A DNA stretch of 64,000 nucleotides from Streptomyces hawaiiensis. GTDB lineage: Bacteria; Actinomycetota; Actinomycetes; Streptomycetales; Streptomycetaceae. A program made the translations under genes and the position numbers. The stretch covers positions 7,626,001 through 7,690,000 of the forward strand of contig NZ_CP021978.1 of assembly GCF_004803895.1 (NCBI RefSeq), read 5' to 3'. Positions within the stretch are counted from its first letter, which is position 1; every line of letters starts with the position of its first letter. Below the pieces are notes generated by a model that worked only from the letters and a program-made list of their open reading frames with translations, ran no database searches and was not told the origin of the DNA. This document shows positions 33,545 to 44,754 of this stretch, piece after piece.

Positions 33545-34321
33545 TCAGGCGTACAGCTCCCGCAGCCGCACCGAGAGGCACGTCACACATCCCTCGAGCT
33601 TCTCGAACTCGCTGATGTCCACGACGACCGGTTCGTACCCGAGGTCGGCGAAGAGCTCGGCGGTCTTCGGCGCGCTCGCCGCCATCAGCAGCTTGGCGCC
33701 GCCGAGCAGGACGACGTGCGACCCCGCCTCCTCCGGGACCGGCAGGAAGCGCGCGAACAGCGAGGGCGTGTCCATCTTGGGGATGTGTCCGATGACCGTA
33801 CCGTCCGGCAGCGCCGTGACCGCCGACTTCAGATGCAGCACCTTGCTCACAGGGACGGAGACGACCCGCGCGCCGAGCGGCTCGAACGCGGCGCGCAGCT
33901 GCTGGACGCCGGCGGCGTTGGTGCGGCCGCCCCGGCCCACGTAGACGGTGTCGCCGATCTTCAGTACGTCACCGCCCTCCAGTGTGCCCGGCTCCCAGAT
34001 CCAGTTCACCGAGCAGCCCAGACCGGCCACGGCCTCCTCGACCCCGGCGGTCTCCGCACGCCGGGAGTCGGCGCCCGGGCGGGCGATCAGCGCGACGTTC
34101 CGGTACATCACGACCGTGTCCTCGACGAACACCGAGTCAGGGCAGTCGTCGGCGGGGTCCACCTCGATGGTCTCCCAGCCGTGCGTGCGCAACGCGTCCA
34201 CGTACGCCTCCCACTGCTCGACGGCGAGGTCGGCGTCGACCTTCTCCCGCTCGATGTGCGTCACCAGCCCTTCGGCGAGACGCGGGCTGGGGCGGCGGAC
34301 AAGGGCCTTCTTGCTGGGCAC
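33545..34321 (-). CDS. Dimethylarginine dimethylaminohydrolase-like amidinotransferase-fold enzyme
   Basis: This 258-residue DDAH-type enzyme has DSVFVEDTVVMYRNVALI (substrate Asp/Glu), PGTLEGGDVL, catalytic His163 (VLHLKSAV) and a C-terminal nucleophile in EGCVTCLSVR (Cys248). It would hydrolyse methylated arginine to citrulline and a methylamine, though some relatives use other guanidines. GTG at 34321 is chosen, with GGAG eight bases upstream and the family start PSKKALVRRPS. The frame runs 122 codons further upstream in low-complexity sequence. It lies 13 kb from a DNA-unrelated arginase-like gene and next to an Orn/Lys/Arg decarboxylase. Confidence 0.88.
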   Translation of the reverse strand: MPSKKALVRRPSPRLAEGLVTHIEREKVDADLAVEQWEAYVDALRTHGWETIEVDPADDCPDSVFVEDTVVMYRNVALIARPGADSRRAETAGVEEAVAGLGCSVNWIWEPGTLEGGDVLKIGDTVYVGRGGRTNAAGVQQLRAAFEPLGARVVSVPVSKVLHLKSAVTALPDGTVIGHIPKMDTPSLFARFLPVPEEAGSHVVLLGGAKLLMAASAPKTAELFADLGYEPVVVDISEFEKLEGCVTCLSVRLRELYA

Positions 34322-34742
34322 GAGCGTGACTCCGTATCGGATGGGACGTGTCTGGACCGCACCGACAGGAGCCTCCGGGATCGACCGGAACCCATCGGGC
34401 GTCGGCCGACCATCATGCAGGGCGAACGGGGGAGAGGACAGCCCTGGGGAGGGGCTGAGGGGGTGGAGAGGCCGAGGGGCAGGAGGGAAAGCCTTGTGTG
34501 CCGACGGCTGGAGCCGGGGAAGCCCGGGACGTTCGGAGGACGGGCTGTACCGGGACGACGTCCGGTCCGGCTGCGCAGGCCGCGCCGGACGCGCACGCCC
34601 ACGCGCCCAGCGGGGCGGGGGCCTGCGGGGCGGCCTCGGCCGACTGCCGGGGCGGGGTTTCCCACCGAGCCGGGCCGGGGTGACCACCGCCAGCAGGCAG
34701 CCGCCGGCCGCCCGTCACCCCGCTCGGGCCGCCTTCTTCAAC
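34322..34742. other. Intergenic region without recognised gene
   Basis: This 421-base gap separates two minus-strand genes. Both strands are open in several frames, but the translations are Pro/Arg/Ala-rich with no motif. An apparent N-terminal extension of the DDAH-like gene covers part of it. A GATACGG just before the DDAH ribosome site may be a -10 box. Confidence 0.5.
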
Positions 34743-37127
34743 TCACCCCACCGATCCGGCACCCTCCAGGCCCCGCCGTTGCGCCGGCGTCACCGCGCCG
34801 GCGGCTGTCTCCTGCTCGTCCGGACGCAGGCACTCGATCAGGTAGTCGCCCGTGCCGGGTTCACGGGTCACCCCGTGGGTCTCGCTGCCGAAGCCGGGGA
34901 AGCGGCGGTCGAAGGACTCCAGGGCGCCGAGGTAGCGCAGGAGGGGGCCGTCCGCCTCTCCGGTGCTCTCGCCCGGCATGAGGACCGGGATGCCCGGCGG
35001 CGTCACCGTGACCATCGCCGCGGCGACCCGGCCCGGCGCGTCCGTGAGGCGGATCCGTTCCGTGCCGCCGCGGATCAGGCGCTGGTAGCACAGCTGGGGC
35101 GGGGCCACCGGCTCGGGCAGCTGCTGGAAGGCGGTGTCGAGGAGTTCGACCAGGCGGGCCTCGCGCAGATGGTCGTGCATCTCCTGGCACAGGTCGCGCA
35201 GCGTCAGCCCGGCGTAGCGCCGGGAATGCTCCGCGACCAGCGCGGGCAGCACCCGGTCGAGCGGGGTGTCACTGTCGTAGAGGTCCTTGAAGTCCATGAG
35301 GGCGTCCAGCAGCGTGCCCCACTTGCCCTTCGTGATGCCCATGGAGAACAGCACCAGCGTGGTGTAGCTGTCGGTCTTCTCCACGACGATGCCGCGCGTC
35401 GTCAGATAGGCGGTGAGCACCCGTGCCGGGATGCCCCGGTCGGACATCGTCCCCGTCGCGTCGAGCCCCGGGCAGGTCAGGGTGACCTTGATCGGGTCGA
35501 GCATGCAGTACCCGTCGGTCAGCCCCGGGAAGCCGTGCCAGTCCGCGTCGGGCGCGAGGTGCCAGCAGGACGGCTCGGTCCGCAGCAGGTCCGCCGGAGC
35601 CTCCCCGAAGGGCACCCGTTCCCCGCTCGCGGGGTCCGTCACCTCGTCCGGCTGCCACACCCCGAAGAACCACGGCGGCCGGTCACCCGCCGCCTCGATG
35701 CGCCGCCCGATCCGCACCATCTCCTGGCGGAACCGGACCGCCTCGGTCACCGCCTCGTCGACCAGCCACTGCCCCTGCGGACCGTCCATCATCGCCGTGG
35801 CCACGTCCAGCGAGGCGATCATCGGATACAGCGGCGACGTCGTGCCGTGCATCATCAGCGCCTCGTTGAACCGGTCGTGCTCCACCGGCGCCCGCGGCGC
35901 GGGCCTGACGTGCACCATGGCACCCTGCGACAGCGCCGCCAGCAGCTTGTGCGTGGACTGGGTCGAGAAGACCGTCGGACGGTCGGGGCCGGGGAAGGCG
36001 TCCTCGTCCACCGACATGCCGTAGCGCCCGGCGTAGAGCGGATGGAAGCGGGCGTACGCGAACCACGCCTCGTCGAAGTGCAGCCGGGACGTGCCCGCCG
36101 CGAACGCCCGGGCCGCCGCCACCGCGTCGTAACACAGCCCGTCGTACGTGGAGTTGGTGAACACCGCGTACTGGGCGCGGGACGACACGGCGTCCGCCGT
36201 CAGCGGGCTCGCAGCGATCCGCGCCGCCACCGACTCCGCCGCGATCTCGGCCGGCGGCAAGGGACCGGCGAGCCCGTAGCCGTTGCGGGTGGGGACCAGG
36301 TACACCGGCCGGGCGCCGGAGACGACCAGGCCGTGCAGGACCGACTTGTGGCAGTTGCGGTCCACCAGGGCGATCTCGTCGCGGGTCACGCTGAAGTGGC
36401 CGACCAGGCGGTTGCAGGTGGAGTCGCCGTGCAGCACGAAGTACGTGTGCGTGGAGCCGAAGACCCGCGCGGCGTTGCGCTCCGCCTCGCCGATCGGCCC
36501 GGTGTGCTCGAACAGCGAGCCGAGCTCCTCCACCGAGATGGACAGGTCGCTGCGCAGCAGCCGCTCCCCGAAGTACTCGTGGAAGGCACGGCCCACGGGC
36601 GACTTGAGGAAGGCGACACCCCCGGAGTGCGCGGGCGTGTGCCACGAGTACTCGTGCGCGTCGTCGAAGCGCCGCAGGGCCTTGAAGAACGGCGGGAGCA
36701 GCGCGTCCTGGTAGGCGCGTGCGGCGGTGGTGATCCGGCCGGCGATGAACGCCGGTGTGTCCTCCAGCGGCCACACATAGCCCACCACCGACTGTGACAC
36801 CCACAGCGGCAGCTCACGCAGCCCCTCGTCCGCCATGACCAGGAACACCGGCAGGTTCTGGAACCGGCGCCCGATCCGGCGCAGCACCGTCGCCCCGCCC
36901 GGTCCGTCCCCGGCTCCGGCTTGGGGCGGAAGGTCCCAGGCGACCACCGCGGCGGCCAGCCCGGCCTCGGTCCTGAGCACCGCCTCGGCGTCGGCGAGGC
37001 TCACCACCCATCGCACCTCTAAGCCGCGCGCCCGGATCCCCTCGGCGATGCGCGTCAACTGCCCTGCGGTGGCGCCCCAGTCCTCCGGATGCTCCGTCAC
37101 CGCCACCAGAACCGTGCCGTCGGCCAT
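34743..37127 (-). CDS. Orn/Lys/Arg decarboxylase, class I fold-type
   Basis: This 794-residue PLP enzyme has an N-terminal receiver-like wing domain (VLVAVTEHPEDWG to about residue 130). The large catalytic domain follows (HEYSWHTPAHSGGVAFLKSP, ALVDRNCHKSVLHGLVVSGARPVYL), with the PLP lysine at Lys394 in STQSTHKLL. The C-terminal domain contains PGIPVLMPGES. The product could be cadaverine, putrescine or agmatine, and the residues that choose between them cannot be assigned by eye. ATG at 37127 has GGAGGGGAG upstream. It probably shares a transcript with the UvrA-like gene upstream. Confidence 0.92.
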   Translation of the reverse strand: MADGTVLVAVTEHPEDWGATAGQLTRIAEGIRARGLEVRWVVSLADAEAVLRTEAGLAAAVVAWDLPPQAGAGDGPGGATVLRRIGRRFQNLPVFLVMADEGLRELPLWVSQSVVGYVWPLEDTPAFIAGRITTAARAYQDALLPPFFKALRRFDDAHEYSWHTPAHSGGVAFLKSPVGRAFHEYFGERLLRSDLSISVEELGSLFEHTGPIGEAERNAARVFGSTHTYFVLHGDSTCNRLVGHFSVTRDEIALVDRNCHKSVLHGLVVSGARPVYLVPTRNGYGLAGPLPPAEIAAESVAARIAASPLTADAVSSRAQYAVFTNSTYDGLCYDAVAAARAFAAGTSRLHFDEAWFAYARFHPLYAGRYGMSVDEDAFPGPDRPTVFSTQSTHKLLAALSQGAMVHVRPAPRAPVEHDRFNEALMMHGTTSPLYPMIASLDVATAMMDGPQGQWLVDEAVTEAVRFRQEMVRIGRRIEAAGDRPPWFFGVWQPDEVTDPASGERVPFGEAPADLLRTEPSCWHLAPDADWHGFPGLTDGYCMLDPIKVTLTCPGLDATGTMSDRGIPARVLTAYLTTRGIVVEKTDSYTTLVLFSMGITKGKWGTLLDALMDFKDLYDSDTPLDRVLPALVAEHSRRYAGLTLRDLCQEMHDHLREARLVELLDTAFQQLPEPVAPPQLCYQRLIRGGTERIRLTDAPGRVAAAMVTVTPPGIPVLMPGESTGEADGPLLRYLGALESFDRRFPGFGSETHGVTREPGTGDYLIECLRPDEQETAAGAVTPAQRRGLEGAGSVG

Positions 37128-37264
37128 GCCGCTCCCCTCCCCGGTGGCCCGCGCCACCCCCCTCCAGTGTTCGCGGGGCCCGCACGCCTGATCGGCCGAC
37201 GGCGGGCCAAACCACCCCATCGGTTCAACCAGCGGACCGCGCTTTGACGTCGGCGTACCCCGGC

Positions 37265-39541
<2,277 letters not shown>

Positions 39542-39551
39542 GCCACCGACG

Positions 39552-41177
39552 CTAGAAGGAAAACCCGACAGCCTCTGGCGTGATTTCCTTCAGCTCTCCT
39601 TCCTCCAGCAGCAGCCAGCGCGTGATGCCGATCGACTCCAGGAACGGCAGGTCGTGACTGGCCACGACGAGCGCTCCCTCGTACGACTCCAGGGCCGTGG
39701 TGAGCTGCCGGACGCTCGCCATGTCGAGGTTGTTGGTCGGCTCGTCCAGCATGAGCAGCTGCGGCGCGGGTTCCGCCAGCATCAGCGCCGCCAGCGCGGC
39801 CCGGAAGCGTTCACCGCCGGACAGCGTCGCCGCCTTCTGGTCGGCGCGGGCGCCCCGGAACAGGAAGCGCGCCAGCCGCGCCCGGACCCGGTTGTTGGTG
39901 GCGCCCGGCGCGAACCGGGCCACGTTCTCGGCGACGGACAGCTCCCCGTCGAGGACGTCGAGCCGCTGCGGCAGGAACCGCAGCGGGACGTGCGCCCGCA
40001 CCTCGCCCGACTCCGGGGCGAGCTCGCCGGTGATCGTCCGCAGCAGCGTGGTCTTGCCCGCGCCGTTGCGCCCGATCAACGCGACCCGCTCCGGCCCGCG
40101 CAGCTCGAAGCCGCCCTCCACCCGGGCGCCGTACGGGAGCCCCAGATCCTGGAGGGTGAGGACGGTACGCCCCGGCGGCACGGCCGTGTACGGCAGGTCG
40201 ACGCGGATCTCGTCGTCGTCCCGTACGGCCTCCACCGCCTCGTCGAGCCGCTCCCTGGCCTCGGCGAGCTTCTCCTCGTGCATGATGCGGTGCTTGCCCG
40301 CGGACTCCTGCGCCGCGCGCTTGCGCGCACCCATGACGATCTTCGGCTCGCGCTTCTGGTCCCACATCTTCTGCCCGTACCGCTTGCGGCGGGCCAGCTT
40401 GACCTGGGCGTCGGCCAGTTCACGCTTCTGCTTGCGGAAGTCGGACTCGGCGACGCGCACCATGCGCTCGGCCGCCTCCTGTTCGATCTCCAGGGCCTCC
40501 TCGTAGTCGGAGTAGTTGCCGCCGTACCAGGTGATCGTGCCGGAGCGCAGATCGGCGATCTGGTCGACGAGGTCCAGCAGTTCACGGTCGTGGCTGACGA
40601 CGACCATCACGCCCGGCCAGGACTGGACGGCCGTGTACAGCCGCCTGCGGGCGTACAGGTCGAGGTTGTTGGTCGGCTCGTCCAGCAGCAGCACGTCGGG
40701 ACGGCGCAGCAGCAGGGCGGCCAGGCGCAGCAGGACGGACTCGCCCCCGGACACCTCGCCGACGGTGCGGTCCAGCTCGACGTGCCCGAGCCCGAGTTCG
40801 CCGAGGGTGGCGAGGGCGCGTTCCTCCACGTCCCAGTCGTCGCCGACGGTCTCGAAGTGCGTCTCGGAGACGTCGCCGGCCTCGATGGCGTGCAGGGCGG
40901 CGCGCTGTCCGGCGATGCCGAGGGCCTCGTCGACGCGCAGGGTGGTGTCGAGCGTGACGTTCTGCGGGAGGTAGCCGACCTCGCCGGCCACGCGGACGGT
41001 GCCGTCGGCCGGTGCGAGTTCACCGGCGATCAGCTTCAACAGGGTTGATTTCCCCGACCCGTTGACACCGACCAGGCCGGTCCGGCCGGGGCCGAACGCG
41101 ACGTCCAGGCCCTCGAAGACGGGGCTGCCGTCGGGCCAGGTGAACGCAAGGGACGTAACGGTGATGGAAGTAGACAT
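39552..41177 (-). CDS. ABC-F family ATPase (ribosome-associated)
   Basis: This 541-residue protein has two ABC cassettes (GVNGSGKST with SGGESVLLRLA; GRNGAGKTT with LSGGERFRAAL) and no membrane segments. A charged linker helix (about residues 230-310, ERMVRVAESDFRKQKRELADAQ) forms the P-site tRNA-interaction motif. ABC-F proteins relieve stalled or drug-bound ribosomes, and many confer resistance to macrolides, lincosamides or pleuromutilins. The particular drug cannot be told. A leader of about 300 bases with hairpins precedes it, as in attenuated resistance genes. The UvrA-like gene follows after ten bases. Confidence 0.93.
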   Translation of the reverse strand: MSTSITVTSLAFTWPDGSPVFEGLDVAFGPGRTGLVGVNGSGKSTLLKLIAGELAPADGTVRVAGEVGYLPQNVTLDTTLRVDEALGIAGQRAALHAIEAGDVSETHFETVGDDWDVEERALATLGELGLGHVELDRTVGEVSGGESVLLRLAALLLRRPDVLLLDEPTNNLDLYARRRLYTAVQSWPGVMVVVSHDRELLDLVDQIADLRSGTITWYGGNYSDYEEALEIEQEAAERMVRVAESDFRKQKRELADAQVKLARRKRYGQKMWDQKREPKIVMGARKRAAQESAGKHRIMHEEKLAEARERLDEAVEAVRDDDEIRVDLPYTAVPPGRTVLTLQDLGLPYGARVEGGFELRGPERVALIGRNGAGKTTLLRTITGELAPESGEVRAHVPLRFLPQRLDVLDGELSVAENVARFAPGATNNRVRARLARFLFRGARADQKAATLSGGERFRAALAALMLAEPAPQLLMLDEPTNNLDMASVRQLTTALESYEGALVVASHDLPFLESIGITRWLLLEEGELKEITPEAVGFSF

Positions 41178-41483
41178 GGGGGCCTCACTCGCGGTTGCTC
41201 GAAGCGGTCAGGGGCAAACGCGTGTCGAGACACCTGCGACCAGGGGGGAGGCTCCATGGGCACGTCACGGACGTGAAAAAAGCCCAGCACCAGGAGAACG
41301 GCTCGAACGCCGAGGTCGCACGCAGCGCACACCGGACGGGTGTGACGCGGTGTCTCAGGACCTCAGACGAGCAACGTCCTTCTCCAATCGGCGGCAACAG
41401 GGACGTCATACACCGTACGAATGCGCTCTGAGGCTGTCAACGGATTAACGTGCGACTCGATCTATTCGCCCCGAGGAGGCCCC
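41178..41483. promoter_or_regulatory. Divergent leader between the ABC-F and GPP34 genes
   Basis: This 306-base region is less GC-rich than its surroundings. It contains the hairpins GTGTC-GA-GACAC (41222-41233), CACGTC-ACG-GACGTG next to a run of six A (six T on the ABC-F strand), and a near-palindrome GTCTCAGGACCTCAGAC (41352-41368). On the ABC-F strand an ATG at 41409 opens a 74-codon frame that ends 8 bases before the ABC-F ATG and could be a regulatory leader peptide. This layout suggests attenuation. None of it is proven. Confidence 0.45.
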
Positions 41484-42128
41484 GTGCCCAATGGCCCGCT
41501 CTCGCTGCCGGCCCGGCTCTGCCTGCTGGCCTGGGACGCCGCGCGACCGGCGGCCGGCGGCACCGCCCACCGGCCCGGCCCGGTGCGGGCCGGTGCCCTC
41601 GTCGAGCTGGCCCGGCGCGGCCTGCTCACCGACGAGGACGGCATCGCCACACCGGTCGACCTGGATGCGAGCACGGGTGACGCGGTCCTCGACGGGCTGC
41701 TCGAACTCATCCGCGAGTCGTGCCCGCACCCGTGGCGGACATGGGTGACGCTGCGGGCGCGGGTGACCTTCGACGCGGTGCGGGAGCAGCTGGTGGCCGA
41801 GGGGTATCTGCGGGCGGAGAAGCGACGGGTCCTCGGCGTGTTCCCGTCCGTGGAGTACGCGCTGGAGCGTGTGGCTGTCGTGGAGGCGCTGCGGGAGGAG
41901 ACACGGCAGGTTCTCCGCGGGCCGCTGCCGGTCGCCGAGATCTCCGAGCGGGAGGCGGCGGTCGCCGCCCTCGCCGCCGCGGCCGGCCTCCTCGGCGCAA
42001 CCACTCGCGCACAGCGCGCCGCGGACCTGACCGAACGGGCCGGAACGGCGACGCCCGGGCTGGGCGGCATCGTGCGCGAGGTGACCGGGGCGGTGACGGC
42101 GGGGGCCGCGGTGGCGCCCTCGCCGTGA
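41484..42128 (+). CDS. GPP34 (GOLPH3/Vps74-like) phosphoprotein-family protein
   Basis: This 214-residue, mostly alpha-helical protein opens LSLPARLCLLAWD and contains AGALVELARRGLL, which match the actinobacterial GPP34 family. In eukaryotes the family binds PI4P on Golgi membranes. The bacterial role is unknown. GTG at 41484 has GAGGAGG six bases upstream. The last 40 residues are Ala/Gly-rich. It is divergent from the ABC-F gene and directly precedes a decayed gene. Confidence 0.88.
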   Translation: MPNGPLSLPARLCLLAWDAARPAAGGTAHRPGPVRAGALVELARRGLLTDEDGIATPVDLDASTGDAVLDGLLELIRESCPHPWRTWVTLRARVTFDAVREQLVAEGYLRAEKRRVLGVFPSVEYALERVAVVEALREETRQVLRGPLPVAEISEREAAVAALAAAAGLLGATTRAQRAADLTERAGTATPGLGGIVREVTGAVTAGAAVAPSP

Positions 42129-42153
42129 CGCACCGCAAGGCGGGCGGCGTTGC

Positions 42154-42516
42154 GTCAACGCCCGGATCGACACCTTCCTGAGCGGTGCCGGGGGAGTGGG
42201 CCTCACCGTGGAGCGGGCCGCCGCCATCCGCGCCGCCGCCGGGAGCTTCGTCCCCGGGGCCGTCGACCCGGGGACCGTGAAGGAACTCGTGGGCGGCGTC
42301 GACGGGCCGCTGAACGTCATGGCCGGCCCCGGCGCACCCCCGGTCGCCGAACCGGCCGCCTGGCCGTCGCCCGCGTCAGCTCGGGCATCGCCCAGGCCGC
42401 CCCCGCCCTGGTCCGCCGGGCCGCCCGGGAGCTGCTGGACCGGCGGACCTGCGGGGCGCTGACGGACGCGCTCGGCCACGGCGAGGTCAACGTCTTCCTG
42501 AAGCGGTCCCGTCAGC
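42154..42516 (+). pseudogene. Remnant of an isocitrate lyase/PEP mutase-family gene
   Basis: In one frame bases 42154-42350 read VNARIDTFLSG, then FVPGAVDPGTVKELVGGVDGPLNVMAGPGAPPVAE, matching the C-terminal half of the isocitrate lyase / phosphoenolpyruvate mutase family. Near 42352 one base is lost (GAACC where GAACTC is expected). The next frame then continues GRLAVARVSSGIAQAAPALVRRAARELL to about 42500. The N-terminal half, with its metal-binding residues, is gone. The fragment is wedged between the GPP34 and SsgD-like genes and should be non-functional. Confidence 0.82.
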
Positions 42517-42933
42517 TCAGCACGCGTCCCGCATCAGCTCGGCGAGACCGTCGTCCAGATCCAGCTGGAGGTGCTCCAGCCCGACCGGCACGAGTTCGCT
42601 CGTGGCCTCGAGGAACCGGCGGATCTCGCTCGAGCGGACGTGGACCACGGCGGTGCCCTCGGGGGCGTGGAACTCCAGCACGGTGCGGTCGTAGCCGTAG
42701 GGCCGCACGCGCACGTCGCCGTGCCCCTCGGCGTTCTTCTGGCCCGCGGCGAGCAGCTCGCGGGAGAAGGTCCAGCAGACCTCGACGCCCTCCAGCGTGG
42801 CCGGGGCGGGGAAGGTCATGCGGACGGCGAAGGGGTCACGCCGGTCGTAGTGCAGCGTCGCGGGAATGCTCGGCATACGCGGCGCGGCGGCGACGAGGCG
42901 GGCCTCCACAGGCTGCTCGATGACGATGGACAA
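42517..42933 (-). CDS. ssgD: SsgA-like sporulation/cell-division protein (SsgD-like)
   Basis: This 138-residue SALP has the family core LHYDRRDPFAVRMTFP, then EVCWTFSRELLAAG, DVRVRPYG and the closing VHVRSSEIRRFLEAT. SALPs steer septum placement and wall remodelling in sporulating actinomycetes. Position next to the ABC-F and GPP34 genes matches S. coelicolor ssgD (SCO6722, from memory). The start is a TTG at 42933 with AAGGGAG upstream, giving MSIVIEQPVEARL. No ATG or GTG lies close in frame. The gene name rests on similarity and synteny. Confidence 0.88.
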   Translation of the reverse strand: MSIVIEQPVEARLVAAAPRMPSIPATLHYDRRDPFAVRMTFPAPATLEGVEVCWTFSRELLAAGQKNAEGHGDVRVRPYGYDRTVLEFHAPEGTAVVHVRSSEIRRFLEATSELVPVGLEHLQLDLDDGLAELMRDAC

Positions 42934-43181
42934 CGCCTTGCTCCCTTGTGACGGCTGGACGGACACGTCCGGGCGGATGAGGCCGGGCATGGGAAGAGAC
43001 GACGGAATCAGCCAATCCGTGCACACGAAGTGCGAGTGACCTCTGTCACCGCGTTCATGCACCAGAGTGACGTGGCTCTCCTCGTGTGCCCCGCAGGGCG
43101 GATGTGGCGCCCACCGGCACACCCGGAGCGCGGGAGAGGCCGTCTGGACGCCACCCGGGGGGTCGGCTAGCTTCCCCCGCC

Positions 43182-44285
43182 ATGAGGCGCATGGGGATCA
43201 CGCGACGGACGGGAAGAACACGCAGTAGGGCGACCGCGTTGGCGGCCTGCGCGGCGGCACTGGCAGCCCTGACCGCCCTACCGGCACAGGCGCACGAACC
43301 GGAGCGCCGGCTGCCGCACTGGGAACTCAAGGACACCGGCACCCCGGAGGCACGGGTGCGGGGTCTCGCCGCCGTCAGCCGGAACACCGCCTGGGCCGCG
43401 GGGACCGGCGGCACCGTGCTGCGCACCACGGACGGCGGGGCGAGCTGGCGGAACGTCTCGCCGCCCGGCGCGGGGGAGTTGCAGTTCCGGGACGTCGAGG
43501 CGTTCGACGCGCGCCGGGCCGTGGTCCTGGCCATCGGCGAGGGCGAGGCGTCCCGGGTCTACCGCACCGACGACGGCGGAGCGACCTGGACGGAGTCCTT
43601 CCGCAACACCGACCCCCGGGCGTTCTACGACTGCATGGCCTTCTTCGACCACCGCCGCGGACTCGCGATGAGCGACCCGGTGAACGGGAAGTTCCGCATC
43701 CTGTCGACCGGCGACGGCGGCCGGACCTGGCAGGTGCTGCCGGATCAGGGCATGCCGGCCGCGCAGGAGGGCGAGGCCGGATTCGCGGCGAGCGGCCAGT
43801 GCCTGGTGACGTCCGGGCCGAAGGACGTCTGGCTCGCCACCGGCGGGGCCGCACGCGCGCGTGTGCTGCACTCCGCCGACCGCGGACGCACCTGGACGGC
43901 CACCGACACGCCCCTCCCGGCGGGCGATCCGGCCCGCGGCGTCTTCGCGCTCGCCTTCCGCGACCGCACCCACGGCCTCGCCGTAGGCGGCGACTTCCGC
44001 ACCGACCAGCCCTCACCGCAGGCCGCCGCGCGCACCTCCGACGGCGGCCGCACCTGGCGCCCCGCCGCCCCGCCCCCGCTCGCCTACCGCTCCGGCGTCG
44101 CCTGGCTCCCGCACAGCCGCACCGCCGCCCTCGCCGTCGGCCCCACCGGCACCGACCTCACCACGGACGCCGGCCGCACCTGGCGGACCGTCGACACGGG
44201 CTCCTACGACACCGTCGACTGCGCCCCGGACCACGGGTGCTGGGCCGCCGGTGAGAAGGGCCGGGTTGCCCGCCTGGAGCACTGA
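43182..44285 (+). CDS. Secreted YCF48/BNR-type beta-propeller protein
   Basis: This 367-residue protein has a signal peptide (RATALAACAAALAALTALPAQA, cleaved near residue 38). It then has six to seven repeats with Asp-box motifs such as TTDGGASWR, TDDGGATWT, STGDGGRTW, SADRGRTW, TSDGGRTW and TTDAGRTWR. These mark a six- or seven-bladed propeller like plant HCF136/YCF48 and bacterial sialidase-like proteins. No catalytic residues for a sialidase are visible. ATG at 43182 is used, and ATG at 43194 is an alternative. It is divergent from the SsgD-like gene. Confidence 0.88.
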   Translation: MRRMGITRRTGRTRSRATALAACAAALAALTALPAQAHEPERRLPHWELKDTGTPEARVRGLAAVSRNTAWAAGTGGTVLRTTDGGASWRNVSPPGAGELQFRDVEAFDARRAVVLAIGEGEASRVYRTDDGGATWTESFRNTDPRAFYDCMAFFDHRRGLAMSDPVNGKFRILSTGDGGRTWQVLPDQGMPAAQEGEAGFAASGQCLVTSGPKDVWLATGGAARARVLHSADRGRTWTATDTPLPAGDPARGVFALAFRDRTHGLAVGGDFRTDQPSPQAAARTSDGGRTWRPAAPPPLAYRSGVAWLPHSRTAALAVGPTGTDLTTDAGRTWRTVDTGSYDTVDCAPDHGCWAAGEKGRVARLEH

Positions 44286-44355
44286 GCATGCGGGGTGCCC
44301 TGATCGTTGGCAGGGTGGGTACTCGTTCACTGATCGTGAAAGGAAGTGAGCGAGA

Positions 44356-44679
44356 ATGCCACGCGGTTCGAGCTCCAAGCGGGAGCGCCAGTACGAGCAC
44401 ATCAAGGACAGTGCGCAGGACCGGGGCGAGAGCACCGGCCGCGCCAAGGAGATCGCCGCCCGGACGGTGAACAAGGAACGCGCCCGCTCCGGCGAGTCGA
44501 AGACGGCCAGCCGCACCTCCACCAAGGACATGTCGTCCGGCAAGCGCGGCGGCCAGCGGTCGGGGCAGGGCTCCCAGGGGCCCACCTACGACCAGCTCTA
44601 CCAGGAGGCCAAGCGCAAGGGCGTCGAGGGCCGTTCCAGCATGAACAAGAGCCAGCTGCAGCGCGCGCTGGGCAAGTGA
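44356..44679 (+). CDS. Small basic hydrophilic protein (plasmid stabilisation-like)
   Basis: This 107-residue highly charged protein opens MPRGSSSKRERQYEHIKDSA, has an EIAARTVNKERARSGES segment, and ends in a short helical motif DQLYQEAKRKGVEGRSSMNKS that resembles a Rho-N/SAP-like nucleic-acid-binding helix pair. Similar actinobacterial proteins are annotated as plasmid stabilisation proteins without direct evidence. GAAAGGAAG precedes the ATG. Two CTGATCGT copies 30 bases apart (44300 and 44330) lie upstream. A strong hairpin follows. Confidence 0.82.
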   Translation: MPRGSSSKRERQYEHIKDSAQDRGESTGRAKEIAARTVNKERARSGESKTASRTSTKDMSSGKRGGQRSGQGSQGPTYDQLYQEAKRKGVEGRSSMNKSQLQRALGK

Positions 44680-44695
44680 GGCGCGAGCCTCCCGA

Positions 44696-44725
44696 GGCCG
44701 GCAGGACTCCCCGGTCCTGCCGGCC
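44696..44725 (+). terminator. Hairpin terminator after the small basic protein gene
   Basis: GGCCGGCAGGAC (44696-44707) pairs perfectly with GTCCTGCCGGCC (44714-44725) over a six-base loop and is followed by TT. It separates the small basic protein gene from endonuclease V. Confidence 0.8.
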
Positions 44726-44754
44726 TTCGCGCGGCCCGTAGGCTCGGGGCCACC

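Noticed and set aside
33948..36797. A 949-codon plus-strand frame antisense to the decarboxylase
   Set aside because: It crosses two real minus-strand genes and the gap between them, and its translation is low-complexity.
44297..44322. A sigma-B-like promoter (GGGTAC at 44317-44322) before the small basic protein gene
   Set aside because: No matching -35 element lies 14-16 bases upstream, and GGGTAC alone is common in this GC-rich DNA.
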